Origin: Flaveria trinervia
Taxonomy: Eukaryota; Streptophyta; Magnoliopsida; Asterales; Asteraceae
Direction: 5' to 3'
Length of the DNA: 64,000 nt
Assembly: GCA_025506515.1 (NCBI GenBank)
Contig: JACCIX010001058.1
Span: 1 to 64,000, forward strand
The notes under the pieces are model-generated. The model had not been told where the DNA came from. It did no database searches and worked only from the letters and a program-made list of their open reading frames with translations. The translations under genes were made by a program, and so were the position numbers. Below are positions 12,374 through 25,050 of the stretch, one piece after another (positions within the stretch are counted from its first letter, which is position 1; each line of letters begins with the position of its first letter).

Positions 12374-13532
12374 AATCACAAGTAGACTAATTTCAAAGAT
12401 ACGAGGAGACTTGGATTTCATGTCATGTTCGCAAGTGCCACTTGGAATGTTTAAATTCAATGAGTTTAATTATGATGTTTTACTAAGCTTAAGTTTGTTA
12501 AAAGTTCATTATTTATGATTTCATGTGTTTCCTTGGCAAACATTACAAGATTATTAATCTTGAATTTTTATTGATAAACGTGTGTATTTTAAACAGTTCA
12601 AGACAATTGGGGGGGTTTTGTCACGAGGGAAAACACTAAGTATTAGTGTGACACGAGACTCGAAGATAAGTTCAGGATCCTTTTGAATAGAATATGGAAT
12701 TTATAAGAGCTTTTCAAGTAATATGTTTAACATAGTTCTTAGATGATCAATTTTTGTTTACTATGTTATTGAGATTTCAAAGTTACATTAGGTTAAGGTT
12801 GTTACGAGAATCATGTTTGTTAAAATTGATGATTTAGTTTAGAATAATAGTATCATTGAGTTAAGGTTCCAGAATACGCGCAGGTTTGAAGGGAAGATGT
12901 TTAGAAAGATTATTAAGGGTCATTAGGAGAAATGGGATAATGAGTTTTAAGTTTCAGGGGGACAAAATCAATGATAAAGCTATTCAAAATAACAAGATGT
13001 ATCGAGTGTAACGTTCGGGTTTCAAACCAAAACATTACGTTGACTTATCAAAGTATTAGGTCAACTACAACCTTAATGAATACATGCGTACCTATAAGTG
13101 GACACTCATCCCAAGGGTTCCCAAGTAATGTAAATGGATCCATCAGTTGATTTGGATTTATATGAATACCTTGCCTAGACAGAACACCTCAAGATATAGG
13201 CATCACACCCTTCCAGCATTACATGTTTTAAGTTGTAGGACACAGACTTTGACGAGACTTGAAAAACCACGAATAACGATTCAAAGTTCATTTTGAAAAC
13301 CATTTGATTTAAGCACATAATGACTTAGAATATGATTTAAGGTTTGTGGGTGCATTGATAAGATTCAAAGTATAAGATAAGCACATAAGGCATATAATCA
13401 CATAATCAAGTATAAACACATAAGGCACATAAAATCCTATCTAAGCATATAAATTACATGAGAGGACTCATGTGTAAGGATACTTAGTTATAGTCTAGGT
13501 CATTCCATTTCTAATAACCTAAATCCCTATAA
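12374..13532 (-). other. element A internal region without recognisable gag or pol
   Basis: About 1.2 kb lies between the hairpin and the primer-binding site. I found no zinc knuckle, protease, reverse transcriptase or integrase motif in any frame, and stops are dense. It probably combines the 5' untranslated leader and the end of the internal region after a large deletion. Confidence 0.5.
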
Positions 13533-13549
13533 CCATGGCTCTGATACCA
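13533..13549 (-). other. primer-binding site, initiator Met tRNA type
   Basis: The minus strand reads TGGTATCAGAGCCATGG, the standard plant primer-binding sequence for initiator tRNA-Met. It lies three bases inside the LTR edge at 13553. This fixes element A's orientation as minus and identifies 13553-31578 as its 5' LTR. Confidence 0.9.
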
Positions 13550-15208
13550 ATCTGTCACACCCCGACCGACGCCGGAATCATCGGGGCGGACGAATGTGAA
13601 ACGATTGTTCATAACACATGGAACTAAATTAGTTGGAATAATATTAAATACCATTTTTCATTGAACAATACAAGTCAATTAAGTCATTCAATACACAAAA
13701 AAATAACCAACAACATAAGATGTTTAATTTATCTAAGTCCAAGTCCTATATGAGCAAGAAGAGAAATCCTCAAGTATCAAACCTAAAACATGTTAAAAAA
13801 GGGTCAACTTTAAAAGTTGGTGAGTTCCCATGGTTTAAACACACACATATATGTATATACAAAAAGGTTTACAAGTAGCAATTCATGTCAATGGTTATGT
13901 GTTAACAAGTTTATAGAACACATACAGTTATAACCAAACCTCGACTTGATTACAAGTATATATGATTGGCTAAGTGTATTTGGTTCTTATGATGAACAAG
14001 CATACGTCATGAGGAGCCGACAATACATTGGCTTTAGCACCAAATAGGCTTGTCAGGCCCAAAGATCTAAGACGTCGCCAGGCTAACAATAGTTAATGAT
14101 TGTAAACAAAATATGTATCTCATATAAGACTTACAATAACACAAATAACCATGACAAAAAGGTAAAGATGAATTGCATGTGCATTTATAAGTATCAAGAT
14201 GTTTACAAGTGTAAGTTTATAAAGTTAATATGTTTCACCCCAAAAGATGTGAAATACAGTAAAAAGGGGGCATGGAGAACTCACATGGAAGACTCACATG
14301 ATATAAGTTGCACTTTAAATAATAATAAGAAGATAAGATGGTTCCAATGATTTCTTCACGAATCAACCTAACGGTTAATGTCTTAGAATTAGAATAAAGA
14401 TAAGATTCAAGAGTAAACATGAATTAGGGTTTTATTTGGAAATTTAGGGGTTTTAATATTTAAGTCAAATAGGTTATAGTAATGCAATCGGTTATGTTTC
14501 GGTTCAATAAGGTTGATAAAAATCAATTAAGAATAAGAATGATATTGAATGATTTAATAATTTAATTTATTTAAATAAATGAGGATTAAATATGATGTGT
14601 GAAAAAAATTAATTAATTTAAAAATTAATTATTTAAAATTGATAAAGATGATTTATTGAATATTTAATTTTATGACTTGCAAAATAATATAACATTATAT
14701 AAAGTCATTTTATAAAGTTTTAATAATTTTTATAAAGGTTTTATAATATCAAAACCATAAATAAAGAATAATAGAAATTATATTGTTCTATTAGTTTAAA
14801 GAGTTTAAATAAAATTTAAGGAATAAATTTATTAACTAATTATGAATAACATGGTTAAATGATTAGGTAAATAATTAATTATTTAAATAGTTATTTAAAA
14901 TAACTATTTGAATAATTAGTTATTTAACATGTAAATTTACAATGTTTTGAAATAATCTAAATTTGAATCTTAATAGATTTGTTGCATTTAAATTACATGA
15001 AAGAATTAATAATGTTTTATAACCTTTGTTATTCTTAATAAAATAAATTTAAAATCATAAGTTTTAAAACCCTTAAAATTTATTTAATAATTTCTGAAAT
15101 GTTTAGTTAACAAATTAATTTTTATTTTAATTTATTAATATAATAATAATTTTTCTAAATTAAAAAGTGCAGCTAAAACAATTAAAACCAAAAGGTTGGC
15201 AGAGGCTC

Positions 15209-15262
15209 GGTTCGAACCCGGGACCTCATGCCTATGAAGTTTGCGTGTCACCAGTTGGGCTA
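15209..15262 (-). other. tRNA-like A-box/B-box module inside the element A LTR
   Basis: On the minus strand, TAGCCCAACTGG (15262-15251) matches a Pol III A box, and GGGTTCGAACC (15219-15209) matches a B box and T-loop. The start-to-start spacing is 44 bases. Flanking bases do not fold into a tRNA acceptor stem, so this is a SINE-like or tRNA-derived segment, not a tRNA gene. Confidence 0.6.
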
Positions 15263-15740
15263 TAGCCCAGATGTGTTTAAAAGTTGTTCCAAAACATTTT
15301 AAACATTAATTGCTCAAATCCCCCAAATGAACATGAACCCTAGAATCGAATTGAATCCAATTGAACTCCAAATCGTGAATGTTAATGGAATCAAACTTAG
15401 GGCTTTTGTTCCCTAAGTGAAAATGAGTATGAATATGTGTTCAATTACCTTTATTGAATCGAAAAGGAAGGATGGACACACGGTTAAAGTGTCGCGCCTG
15501 ATGTTTTAGTAATTTGAGATGCATACATCGATGATAATCGAATTAAGTTTGCATGAAGCATCTGAGGTTGTCAAGGATCAATAGCCCTCTACTAATTTTA
15601 GTCAATATAGGTCAGAAATGGCCTTTCGAAAGAGTTGCAGGTCGATGGATACGAGATCGATGAACTCAAGGTTTGTGTGTGTTTCAAATGCAATTGGGAG
15701 TTGAAATAGATTAAGAGTGTTGTTTTGATGATTTACCCTT

Positions 15741-17412
15741 AATGTGTGCGGATAGTTATATATTTTGACAAATATTTTACGCATAGATTCAGTTTTAATT
15801 GGTTATTACAAGTACTAAACCACACACACAAAAGGCAAGTGTACCTGTCGTGTGGTAATATAGTGTTGGTAAGAACCGAGTATCAATCCGTGGATACACC
15901 TAGCCTACTCAACAAACTTGACGTTTGACTATCAGATTTGATTTTTGTTAAAGAAAATGATAAGTTGCAAAGGAAAGATTTTTAGGGTTTGAAAACAATG
16001 ATAAAAATAAAGTAAACTAATATTTGAAGCGTTTGGATTAAAACCAGGGAATAAAAGTTATCATCCTAATTAGACTACACTTATGTAACTGTAATGAATT
16101 GGTGGTGTGATGTAAAGATATGGATTAATGTATTTATGTTAATGTTTATAAAGATGAGCTTGCGCGATTTCTCGTCTATCCTGCTGCCGTAGTGACTAGG
16201 ATCATGTCAAGTTGAGTTTTACTGCTTAGATCAAAGTCCTAGTAATGTAGGTAAGTCTTTTGTGTCCTATTTGACATATGATTTCTGAAAACATAACTTA
16301 ATGTTAAAAAGAGAGTTGATCAAGTTCCTTCCTAACACACCATTAATTTTAGGAAACCATAACAATTATTGAAGATTTCTCAAACTAATAAAAGGGAACC
16401 CGCAAATGATCAAAAAGTTAAGGTGATATGATTTCTAATAACCATTACTAGTTCATTAGCCATGGATTTATTATGAAGACCGATTTCACGAATGAAAGTT
16501 AATCATACGGTTTTCAACCTTGTATGACAATAACAATCACAAACCATAAATTTATAACTTCTCGTTCAAATATAGATGCTGTCTATCAATAGTTTTCTCA
16601 AGACCACCATAACATTAACATAATATTTATCACACCATCAGTTCATCACAAAGTACATAAGTTTCCGATTAGGATGATAAAAAGAGTTTAGCTCATAATG
16701 AGCTTGAACATAACAACAAATAACAAAGAAGATAGATATGTAATCATCGGTGAAATGAAACAATCAAACCAATAATCCACAAGGATGACGTTTAGACAAT
16801 CCCGAGCTTCTTCCAAGTGTTGTATGCACCTCCCGAGCCTCCAAATGACCTTGAAGTCTTGATTCTCGAGAGAGTTCTGCAGAGTAACTCTCCCACCAAA
16901 GCTTATCAAAAATGGTGAACTTAGGCTTCTATTTATAGGCTTTTTGGAATGTTTAAGCACAACCCCGTGCTAGTACAATGCTTACGAAAGTTGGTCGGCT
17001 CGTACATGCAGGTTGTGTCAGGCACGGCCCCATGCTAAATAGGGCACGGCCCCGTGTTGGAGGTGGGGCACGACCCCATGCCTCATGGGGCACGTCCCGT
17101 GTCTACTTTTAGGGGACAGTACTTTTGTCTTGTCAGATGTCCAAACATGGGGGTGTGTTAATTTAGCATGGGGTGGTGTTTCTGGCAAAGCATGGGGGCG
17201 TGCTTAATGAGGCACGACCCTATTTTTGGACTCCAAAGCTTGGATTCCTTCAATTTCTTGCTAAATATGCTTCTTTTGTCCATCTTGCCCTTTTTAAACA
17301 CCTGAAAACACAATTTAACATTTTAAGTACATTTTCATCATTTTAAGGAAGATATTAAGAAATAATTGATGTGCTTTTGATAGGATTTTTATGTATAATT
17401 TAGAGCACATCA
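15741..17412 (-). repeat. element B 3' LTR
   Basis: This 1.67 kb LTR matches 29150-30869 along its length. Its outer edge is TAATG where the other copy has TGATG, so the terminal dinucleotide is mutated. It lacks a short GC-rich repeat unit present in the 5' LTR near 30375-30400. It contains the recurrent GCACGGCCCCGTGC-type motifs at about 16955-17225. Confidence 0.9.
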
Positions 17413-17451
17413 AACATCCCCACACTTGAACTTTGCTTGTCCTCAAGCAAA
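17413..17451 (-). other. element B polypurine tract and upstream hairpin
   Basis: On the minus strand, TTTGCTTG-AGGA-CAAGCAAA (17451-17432) is a perfect 8-bp hairpin with an AGGA loop. AAGTGTGGGGATG follows and abuts the 3' LTR at 17412. The purine-rich stretch is the expected priming site for plus-strand DNA synthesis. Confidence 0.8.
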
Positions 17452-19333
17452 AATCACTTAAACCGACAAATCCACCAAAAACCAAATATCAAATTATAAA
17501 CATGTCTTTCGAGAAATACGCAAGTAAAATTATTTTCATCCAAATATAAATATTCCATGTATATGTAAAATGATATCCTATCAAGCAATAGATTGGTTAG
17601 TAAAGATTATTATCATGTAAAAATCCACACTTCTTACAAGATGCACTCACACTCGGCTAAATATATGGAGTCGTAATAAAGATTAAGTATGACTAATACA
17701 CTCAATTGCCTAGTATGAATACGTGTGAAATCATATGCTTGTTAAAGGATCAAATCTACACCTACTTAGATATTTACTTGCATAAATCATTAGGTCTTTG
17801 ACGGGTTGTACTTGGCTCGGGCTCGGGTATGAAATATTTGAAAAAAGTGGCTAATTGTTAAAGATGACGGTCTTGTCTTATTTTTTTCTAACATAACTAC
17901 AAGGAAAGCAATAAAAGGTTCTCTATACAATACTTCAAGCTAGAAGGGATATGCTAACTTGAGGACTCTTTTAAGGTCAGATTGTCAAGACCGTATTTTG
18001 CTTTCAAGAACCGTACTTATCTTTTACCCGAACATACACAAAACTTTCCTATCTCAATGATCGTTTGGCTTGAAGCCTAATAGCACCCAATCGGATTAGT
18101 TCTGTGTATTCGTATTGAGATTCAGTTTGATTCTTTTTGCATTTTCCATTACGGGACCAATTTTCACAGTTTGGGCATCTTTTATATCTTTTTGCCCGTC
18201 TCTTTATAGCACTTTTGAAGTTCCACAAAATGGCGGAACTTGTTCCTTTTTTTCGCCATTTCTTTCTTGCGTCGAATGTGAGATTGAAAATTGTTCGCGG
18301 ATTTCAGGGGGAAGTCCCGGGTTTGCGTGATGAAGGCAACAAAGCAGATTGAAATCAAAAGAATGCATTCTAGTTCTTTAAGGTCTACTGGTAAAAGACC
18401 ACTTTTTTTTATAAGCCAAAAACGTGTCTTTAATGAAAACGGGTTTTGTTGAAGGTTTTTTGGTTAAGTGACCTCGTGGTTCGGGTGATTGAAAGATAAA
18501 AACGTTTAAGCTCAACGGGGCTAACTAAAGTTGATGTTCGGGTAAGGAAAATTAAAGAGAATGGTTAGGGCTCGAATGGTTAAGGTCACCTAGTGCCTAA
18601 CTCATTTTTATACAACAAATACTAATTAAGGCCTTGAAATGTATACCTAAAGCAAGTTCTAATCACACGTATCATATGGCACCCTCAATTAAATCCATAA
18701 TGAAAGTAGAATTGCAATTTGCAAAAGCTGTTAAGGCTCAAAAATAAAACACATATGGATGGAATTGGGTACAAGTGTTTTATTTTACATGATTAATTAT
18801 TTTATTAGATTAGATTATTACTTTTAAGGATATCACAAAAAAACATTTTCAGTTTATTTGGATGTCATGAATTTCCTTTTTTATTTCCCGAAAACGTATA
18901 TTTATAATTTGGTTTATCAAAAATTATATTAAGTTTTTGGTTTCTTGTCACAAAAATTACTTGTGTAGTGATCTTTTCCTAAAATTTTTAAATTTGGACC
19001 TTTTTAGCAAAGTTAAATGCATTACTCCCATCCCCACACTTAAAATTCACATTGTCCTCAATGTGATTAATATAATCTAGATCAAGAAAGGGGTAATGAA
19101 ATAACTCCCCTAAAAATAATGAATTTGTCTCTTGTGTTTGGTTGCCCTTGCTTTGGTTGAATCTTTGGGATTTTCTAAAATGTCACCAATTTATTGAAAG
19201 CATTAAAATCCTAAACACACAAAATAAATAAAAAACAAAATGACATAAATTAAAAGATAGATTGGCACGAAACTACTATGCCGGGTCCCCGAAAATGATA
19301 CGGTTTTCAAGGGATTTGTGGTGGCATATCCCC
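17452..19333 (-). other. element B 3' untranslated region with a second hairpin plus polypurine motif
   Basis: This is about 1.9 kb without a credible protein. At 19066-19047 (minus) there is a second perfect hairpin, TCACATTG-AGGA-CAATGTGA, again followed by AAGTGTGGGGATGG (to about 19029). The motif resembles the true tract at 17413 but has a different stem. Short frames near 18115-18352 look like chance. Confidence 0.65.
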
Positions 19334-20235
19334 TCACTCATAGTACATTCGGTTCCTGATGTACGTGACATCGTTGCTCAGGTCATCGACTCGGGAATGT
19401 AGATTTTCAACTCGGTTGAAGGCTCGTTGGGCATATTCAAATGATCGCCTTGCATGGTCGCTGGTGGTTTGGATTGACTCATAAAGGTCTAAAATGGTTG
19501 GGAATTCCCTTGTACGTGAACTTGAAGATCCAGCTCTGGCTCCTTCCGGCTGTATTGGCATGTCGAGATCCATAATTATTTCTTCGGGGTCCGCCGGATC
19601 CCAGATTTGTCCCTTCTTATCCATGAATCTCGGTTGCCCATTTGGTAGGCTCGTCACCATGTACATACTTATGCAAATGCTCAAGTCTAATAGTTCCAAC
19701 ATCACTCCTTCAGTTCCCTCAGTGATATAACCATAGGTCTCGTATAAGTTCAAAATCCAGCTTCCTCCAAACATGGGTGTTGGAGCACCTGCAATCACAT
19801 TCCTGGCAAAAAGATTACAAAACAAATACCCAATATTACATGGCAACTGATTAACCATACAATATAAAATGAACAAGTCCCTCAAGTTAACAACTCCCTC
19901 GCTTTCACCACGAGCTGTTATAGAATGACTAAGTAACTGATGAATGTATCGCAGCAGCGGGTCTTGTATCTGACTGCTTTTTGTTTTACTCGAGTTGAAC
20001 CCTCGGTTTCAATCTACTCCCAAAATGCTTTCCTCATTACACCACTTTCCGTGTCTTTACTTTCCTTGTCCGGGAAGGTATGGTACGCTGGCATTCCAGA
20101 TATTGCTTCCTCCTCCATTTCTTGTTCCGTGTAGATTCCGAGATAGACACCAAACAAGGCAATGGATGTTTTGTGCCAATGTCCAGCAAGTCTAAATGAA
20201 ACTGCACTATCATCCCAAGGGTCCGAGTCTTTCAT
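19334..20235 (-). pseudogene. Athila post-integrase frame (ATHILA ORF1-like), frameshifted
   Basis: Two frames join into one product. 20235-20014 contains VSFRLAGHWHKTSIALFGVY, and 19885-19334 contains RDLFILYCMVNQLPCNIGY. The link between them (RYIHQLLSHSI) is in a third frame, so at least two frameshifts are needed. This resembles the ATHILA ORF1 protein family found downstream of pol in Athila elements, sometimes called env-like by position. I see no convincing signal peptide or fusion peptide, so I would not infer an envelope function. The C terminus (residues about 140-180 of the second part) is polar and helix-rich. Confidence 0.65.
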
Positions 20236-22175
20236 GCTAAATTTAAAAGATGCTAAAAATTCAAGAGTTAGTTCATAAACAGAAGGTCTATTTTGTGAGA
20301 ATAAACGCTTCCACTAAACACTCAACATGTATTGTATCTTTCTAGCTGTCCGACAGCCGCTAGTGTTTCTTCATCTGCTTGTAAGTGGGATCTTTTGACC
20401 CTTTGTAGTAGTCTTTGAAGTCTAGCATGACACCATCTTCGCGGCTCCTTCAAAATGTAAGTATGGATGATTCATGATGCTGAAATTTTAAAAATAAGTT
20501 AATCTATACAAAACAAATTTCTGAACAGTTTCATGATGGTAGTGAAAACCATGTGTTTTTCAAGACATAACATCATAATGAATAAACTTATGTTCAAAAT
20601 AGTTGAAAATTTATCATCCAAGGAAAATTTTTGAAAATGGGGGTGCGTTTGTGGAACGTGGGGGTACGGTTAACATGGTTAGGCATGAAATCTTGACTCG
20701 AGCACGCGTGGTTTTGTTTGTAAATCTTTGATTAAGCATGGGTTTAACATTCTCTTGCTTAACAATCAAAGATTATACGTTTAACATTTTAATCACTTAT
20801 TAATAATTCAAGATACTCAAAAATATATATAGTGTTTAATACCACTTGTGAATTCTTGTAACTTGAACATGATTAACAAAGATTGCATCACGAATTATGA
20901 AGATAGTCTTGTTAACAATAAAAGAAAACAAACTAATTAACTAACTAAACAAACTAATAACTAACCAAACATACTAATTAACATTAATCTACTACAAGAA
21001 TAAATATGAACAAGTAGGTTGAAAGAATTCATCATTCCATAATACATTTAAGAACAAATCTTAACACATAACTGCTAGGATTTTGGTTGTTTAGAGACCT
21101 AATCACCTAATACATGTAAATGACTATCATAACCATAGGAATTAGCATATTAACTTCTTGATCAAATACTCTTATAAGAACTCTTGAAAGATGAAAAAAA
21201 ATGAAATGAAAATGGAAGTAGATACGAACTATGCAGGTAATGAAGTCGGTTTTTAACATGCACAATTGATGGGGAACAAGACAAGAGGCTGAAAATTGTC
21301 AGATGGTGTCAATTTTTGTTGAACACGGGGACGTGCCTCCTTAGGCACGGGGGCATGCTCATGTGTTGATGTTCGGTTTTAGTTTTTTATGTTGTTCCGT
21401 TTTTCAGTTTCGCGCGTTACGCAATTTCCCGGTTAAGTTTTATCACTTCCAAATCATCAGAAAAGATATGAAAATAGTCCTAAAGTTATATAACACAAGC
21501 CAAATTGAAAATTACATTTCCTAGGGTCCTACGGTTACATGATACGTTAAAAGCCGAGATTCTGAAACAGCAAAACCAGACTCTTTAACGCGCATAAGCG
21601 CACTTAGCACATCACGAAATACTTCTAAAAGAAGTCTCCACACATTTCGTGTGGAAGGTTTGGGATGAGATAGTGAGAAGTGCGGTTGCTTAATTCCGCA
21701 AGCTGACAGTTACCGGAAATGAGTTCCTCGCCCATCTGTTGAACTTTTTGGATAAGTACAGCTAAGTGTTGGGACACAATGAGGTTCATTTCAATCAATT
21801 GCTTGATAATTTCATGTAGCTTGAAGAAGTATTCTTGAGTCGTTGGCTCTCGTGTTTCAGAACGCGGTTTCTTCATAGGATTCCAGTTGGAACTTCCGTG
21901 ACTTGATTCTTTTATTTTTCAGATGTTTTGAACAGAAATGGGTGTGATAAAAGAATGGAACAAGTGTGGCATTTATATACAGGTCGTGGAAAGTGAACAC
22001 GGGGCATGCTTGGCTAGGCACGACCCCGTGCTTGTCAGAATTCGTCTAAATTCAACCTGCAATGTTCAAGAGTCGTTAGCGGAGATCGTGGAAAAAAATT
22101 TCAGAGACACGGGGGCGTGCTTCATGAGGCACTGTCCCGTGCTTGTGCTTTGAGGTCCTAAAAATTGTAAAAAAA
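20236..22175 (-). other. element B spacer between integrase and ORF1-like frame, with one short unknown frame
   Basis: The one notable frame is 21876-21625 (83 codons): a charged, probably coiled-coil peptide with repeated EI/QL/LI heptad-like spacing and no family I know. The rest is AT-rich apart from three GC-rich motif pairs at 21322-21362, 21994-22036 and 22108-22145. These match motifs in this element's LTRs. Confidence 0.5.
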
Positions 22176-23637
22176 TCAAGGAAAACTTATGTACAGGTGC
22201 CCGTTTAAGTTTCGGGTCTTGGCACGACCCTTCCCCACAATTAGTTCGTCGGGGCAGAGGTGTAGTTCCTCCGAGGGAATCTTGGTTGGTCTATCGTTAT
22301 ATGGTTTCAAACGATGACCATTCACTTTGAAACTTAAACCTTTGTGGTTATGAATTTCAATGGCACCATTTAAAAAACACGTTTTTGATCGTATAAGGTC
22401 CACACCAATGTGATTTCAGTTTTCCGGGAAACAAACGTAAACGAGAGTTATACAATAAGACGCGTCTCCCACATGAAATTGTTTTGTGTTCTTTAATCAA
22501 GTGTCATGGAATTTCTTTGTCTTTTCTTTGTAAACCCTAGCGTTTTCGTATGCTTGTTCTCTCAATTCCTCCAATTCGTGAATTGTAGGAATCGATTTTC
22601 CTGCAAGGTCTTGGTCCAGGTTTGCTGCTTTAAATGCCTAAAAAGCCTTGTGCTCTAGTTCCACTGGTAGATGACTCGACTTCCCATAGATTAGTTTGAA
22701 CGGTGTTGTGTCGATGGGAGTCTTATAGGCTGTTCGAAAAGCCTATAATGCATCATCTAATTTTGTAGACCGTCCTGTGGTTTGACCTACAGTTTTCTCA
22801 AGGATTCGTTTGATGCCTCGGTTAGTGACTTCGGCTTGCCCATTCGCTTGTGGATGGTAAGCAGTTGTAAAGCGATGGTGAACTCCACAATGTGCCATTG
22901 CTCGTTCGAGCTGATTGTTACAGTAATAAGTTCCTCGATCACTAATTAGAGCTTTGGGGGCACAAAATGAGAGAATAGTTTCTTAAGGAATTTGACAACG
23001 TTTCTGGCATCATTAGTAGGCAGGGCTTGAGCTTCAGCCCAATTTAAAACGTAATCAACTACTACCAAGATGTAATGATTGCCAAAAGACACCGAAAATG
23101 GACCATGAAATCAATACCCATATATCAAATATCTCGCATACTTGAAATGGTTTCTGAGGCATCTCATCCTGTGTTGAGATATTGGTTGCTCTTTGACATG
23201 CATCACAGGTGCGTACCATGTTATGAGAATCTTTGAAGATCGTGGGCCAGTAAAATCCAGAGTCAAATACTTTCTTGGCTGTTAAGGTTGCTCAATGGTG
23301 TCCTCCTGTGGGTCCTTCATGACAGTGCCTTAGGATTTGTTCTGTTTACTTCTGTATATGCATCTTCGAATGAGTTGGTCTGCACTGATTTTAAACAGAT
23401 ACGGCTCTTCCTAATAGTAATGTTTGATATCAGTAAAGAATTTCTTCTTTTGCTGATAAGTCATTCCTTTGAGAAGGATTCCGCTTGCTAAGTAATTTGC
23501 AAAATCGGCCAACCAAGGATCTTCATCGATTGAGGATTGAATGTGCATAAGGAGTTCGTGAGGAAAATTATCGTTTATTATGGCTTTCTCAAGTTGTGAA
23601 GGACTTGAATCCTCAAGACGCGAGAGATGATCAGCCG
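22176..23637 (-). pseudogene. element B integrase, degenerate
   Basis: On the minus strand I can read an HHCC-type zinc region near 23220 (CxxCQR), then SDRGTYY around 22950-22930, then HHRFTTAYHPQANGQAEVTN near 22880-22830, which keeps the catalytic glutamate of the DDE core. The C-terminal region near 22440-22290 has LPFxGKLKSHW-like and GPY-type residues typical of gypsy integrase C termini. Several in-frame stops and frameshifts break it. Confidence 0.8.
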
Positions 23638-24160
23638 CTAGATTTTCCGCTCCATTCTTATCATGAATTTTGATTCAAATTCTTGAAGTAGAAGAATCCA
23701 ATGAATCAATATCGGCTTTGCATCTTGTTTTTTAAACAAATAACAAAGGGCTGCATGATCGGTGTAAACAGTTGTTTTTGAAAGGATTAGATACGAGCAG
23801 AATTTGTCAAATGCGAAAACTACCGCAAGAAGTTCTTTTTCGGTGGTAGTGTAGTTTTCTTGTACGTCGTTTAGGGTTTTGCTCGCATAATGAATTGGGT
23901 GAAATTGCTTGTCTTTCCTTTGTCCTAATACGGCTCCTACCGCGAAATCGCTTGCGTCGCACATGAGTTCAAATGGTAGCGTCCAATCTGGGGAAACCAT
24001 GATTGGAGTGGTTACCAGCCTTTCCTTAAGCAATTTGAATGCACTAATGCATTCATTAGAAAATACGAATTGATCGTCTTTCTCAAGAAGTTGAGTCACT
24101 GGTCGAGCGATTTTTGAGAATCTTTGATGAAACGACGGTAGAATCTTACATGACCTAGGA
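23638..24160 (-). pseudogene. element B RNase H domain
   Basis: This continues the pol frame after reverse transcriptase. CDASDFAVGAVLGQ (first catalytic Asp), TTEKELLAVVFA (Glu) and VYTDHAAL (Asp) are all present, so the three acidic residues survive. The reading frame is open for about 150 codons and ends at a stop at 23638. Confidence 0.85.
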
Positions 24161-25050
24161 AACTTCTGATATCTTTCACGGTTGTGGGATGTGGAAGTTT
24201 AGAAATAGTGTCGACTTTGGCTTGATCGACTACAAGCCCTGCTCGAGAGATTTTGTGTCCTAACACTATTCCTTCCGTAACCATGAAGTGGCATTTTTCC
24301 CAATTTAAAACAAGGTTAGAATCTTCACATCTAACCAGCATCTTTTCCAGATTTTCAAGACATTGCTCAAATGAGTTTCCAAAGATGGAGAAATTATCCA
24401 TGAAAACTTCCATTGGGTGTTCAATCATGTCATGAAAAATTGCTACCATGCATCTTTGAAATGTAGCAGGAGCATTACACAATCCAAAGGGCATTCGCCG
24501 ATAAGCAAATGTGTCATATGGACAGGTGAATGTTGTCTTCTCTTGATCTTCGGGAGCAATAGGGATTTGAAAATAACCTGAGAAACCGTCCGGGAAACAT
24601 AGAACATTTTTCCAGCTAATCGCTCAAGCATTTGGTCGATGAAAGGAAGAGGGAATTGATCTTTCCTTGTGGCGTCATTGAGTTTGCGATAGTCTATGCA
24701 AACTCTCCATCCTGTAACTGTACGAGTGGAATAAGCTCATTTTTCTCGTTAGTTACAACAATCATTCCTCCTTTCTTTGGAACAACTTGGACGGGACTGA
24801 CCCAAGGCGAATCAGAAATAGGGTAAATCAAACCGGCATCTAGCAGTTTGATTACTTCTTTCTTCACCACATCTTGTATGCTCGGGTTTAAACGTCTTTG
24901 AGGCTGAATGACGGATTTGAAGTTCTCCTCCATTAATTTTATGAGTGCAAAAGGACGGATTGATTCCCTTGATGTCCATGATTTTCCATGCAATTGCTCA
25001 TTTGTGTGCCTTAAGCACATTGAGCAACTTGTTCTTCTCATCAATTGATA
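24161..25050 (-). pseudogene. element B reverse transcriptase, catalytic Asp lost
   Basis: Conserved blocks are readable: VQVVPKKGGM, then MPFGLCNAPATFQRCM near 24494, then the active-site box near 24396, which reads FMDN in place of FMDD. A GAC to AAC change removes the second catalytic aspartate. Frame breaks occur at about 24440-24630 and 24690. SFLGHVRFYRRFI follows, leading into RNase H. Confidence 0.85.

Noticed and set aside
15195..15275. A complete tRNA gene
   Set aside because: A and B boxes are good, but no acceptor stem or anticodon arm forms; it is better described as a tRNA-like module in an LTR.
18115..18352. Overlapping plus-strand frames as a small gene
   Set aside because: They lie in the Athila 3' untranslated region, opposite the element's sense, with no motif or splice context.
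19334..20235. A retroviral-type envelope gene
   Set aside because: Position after pol suggests it, but similarity is to ATHILA ORF1 and I see no signal peptide, cleavage site or fusion segment.
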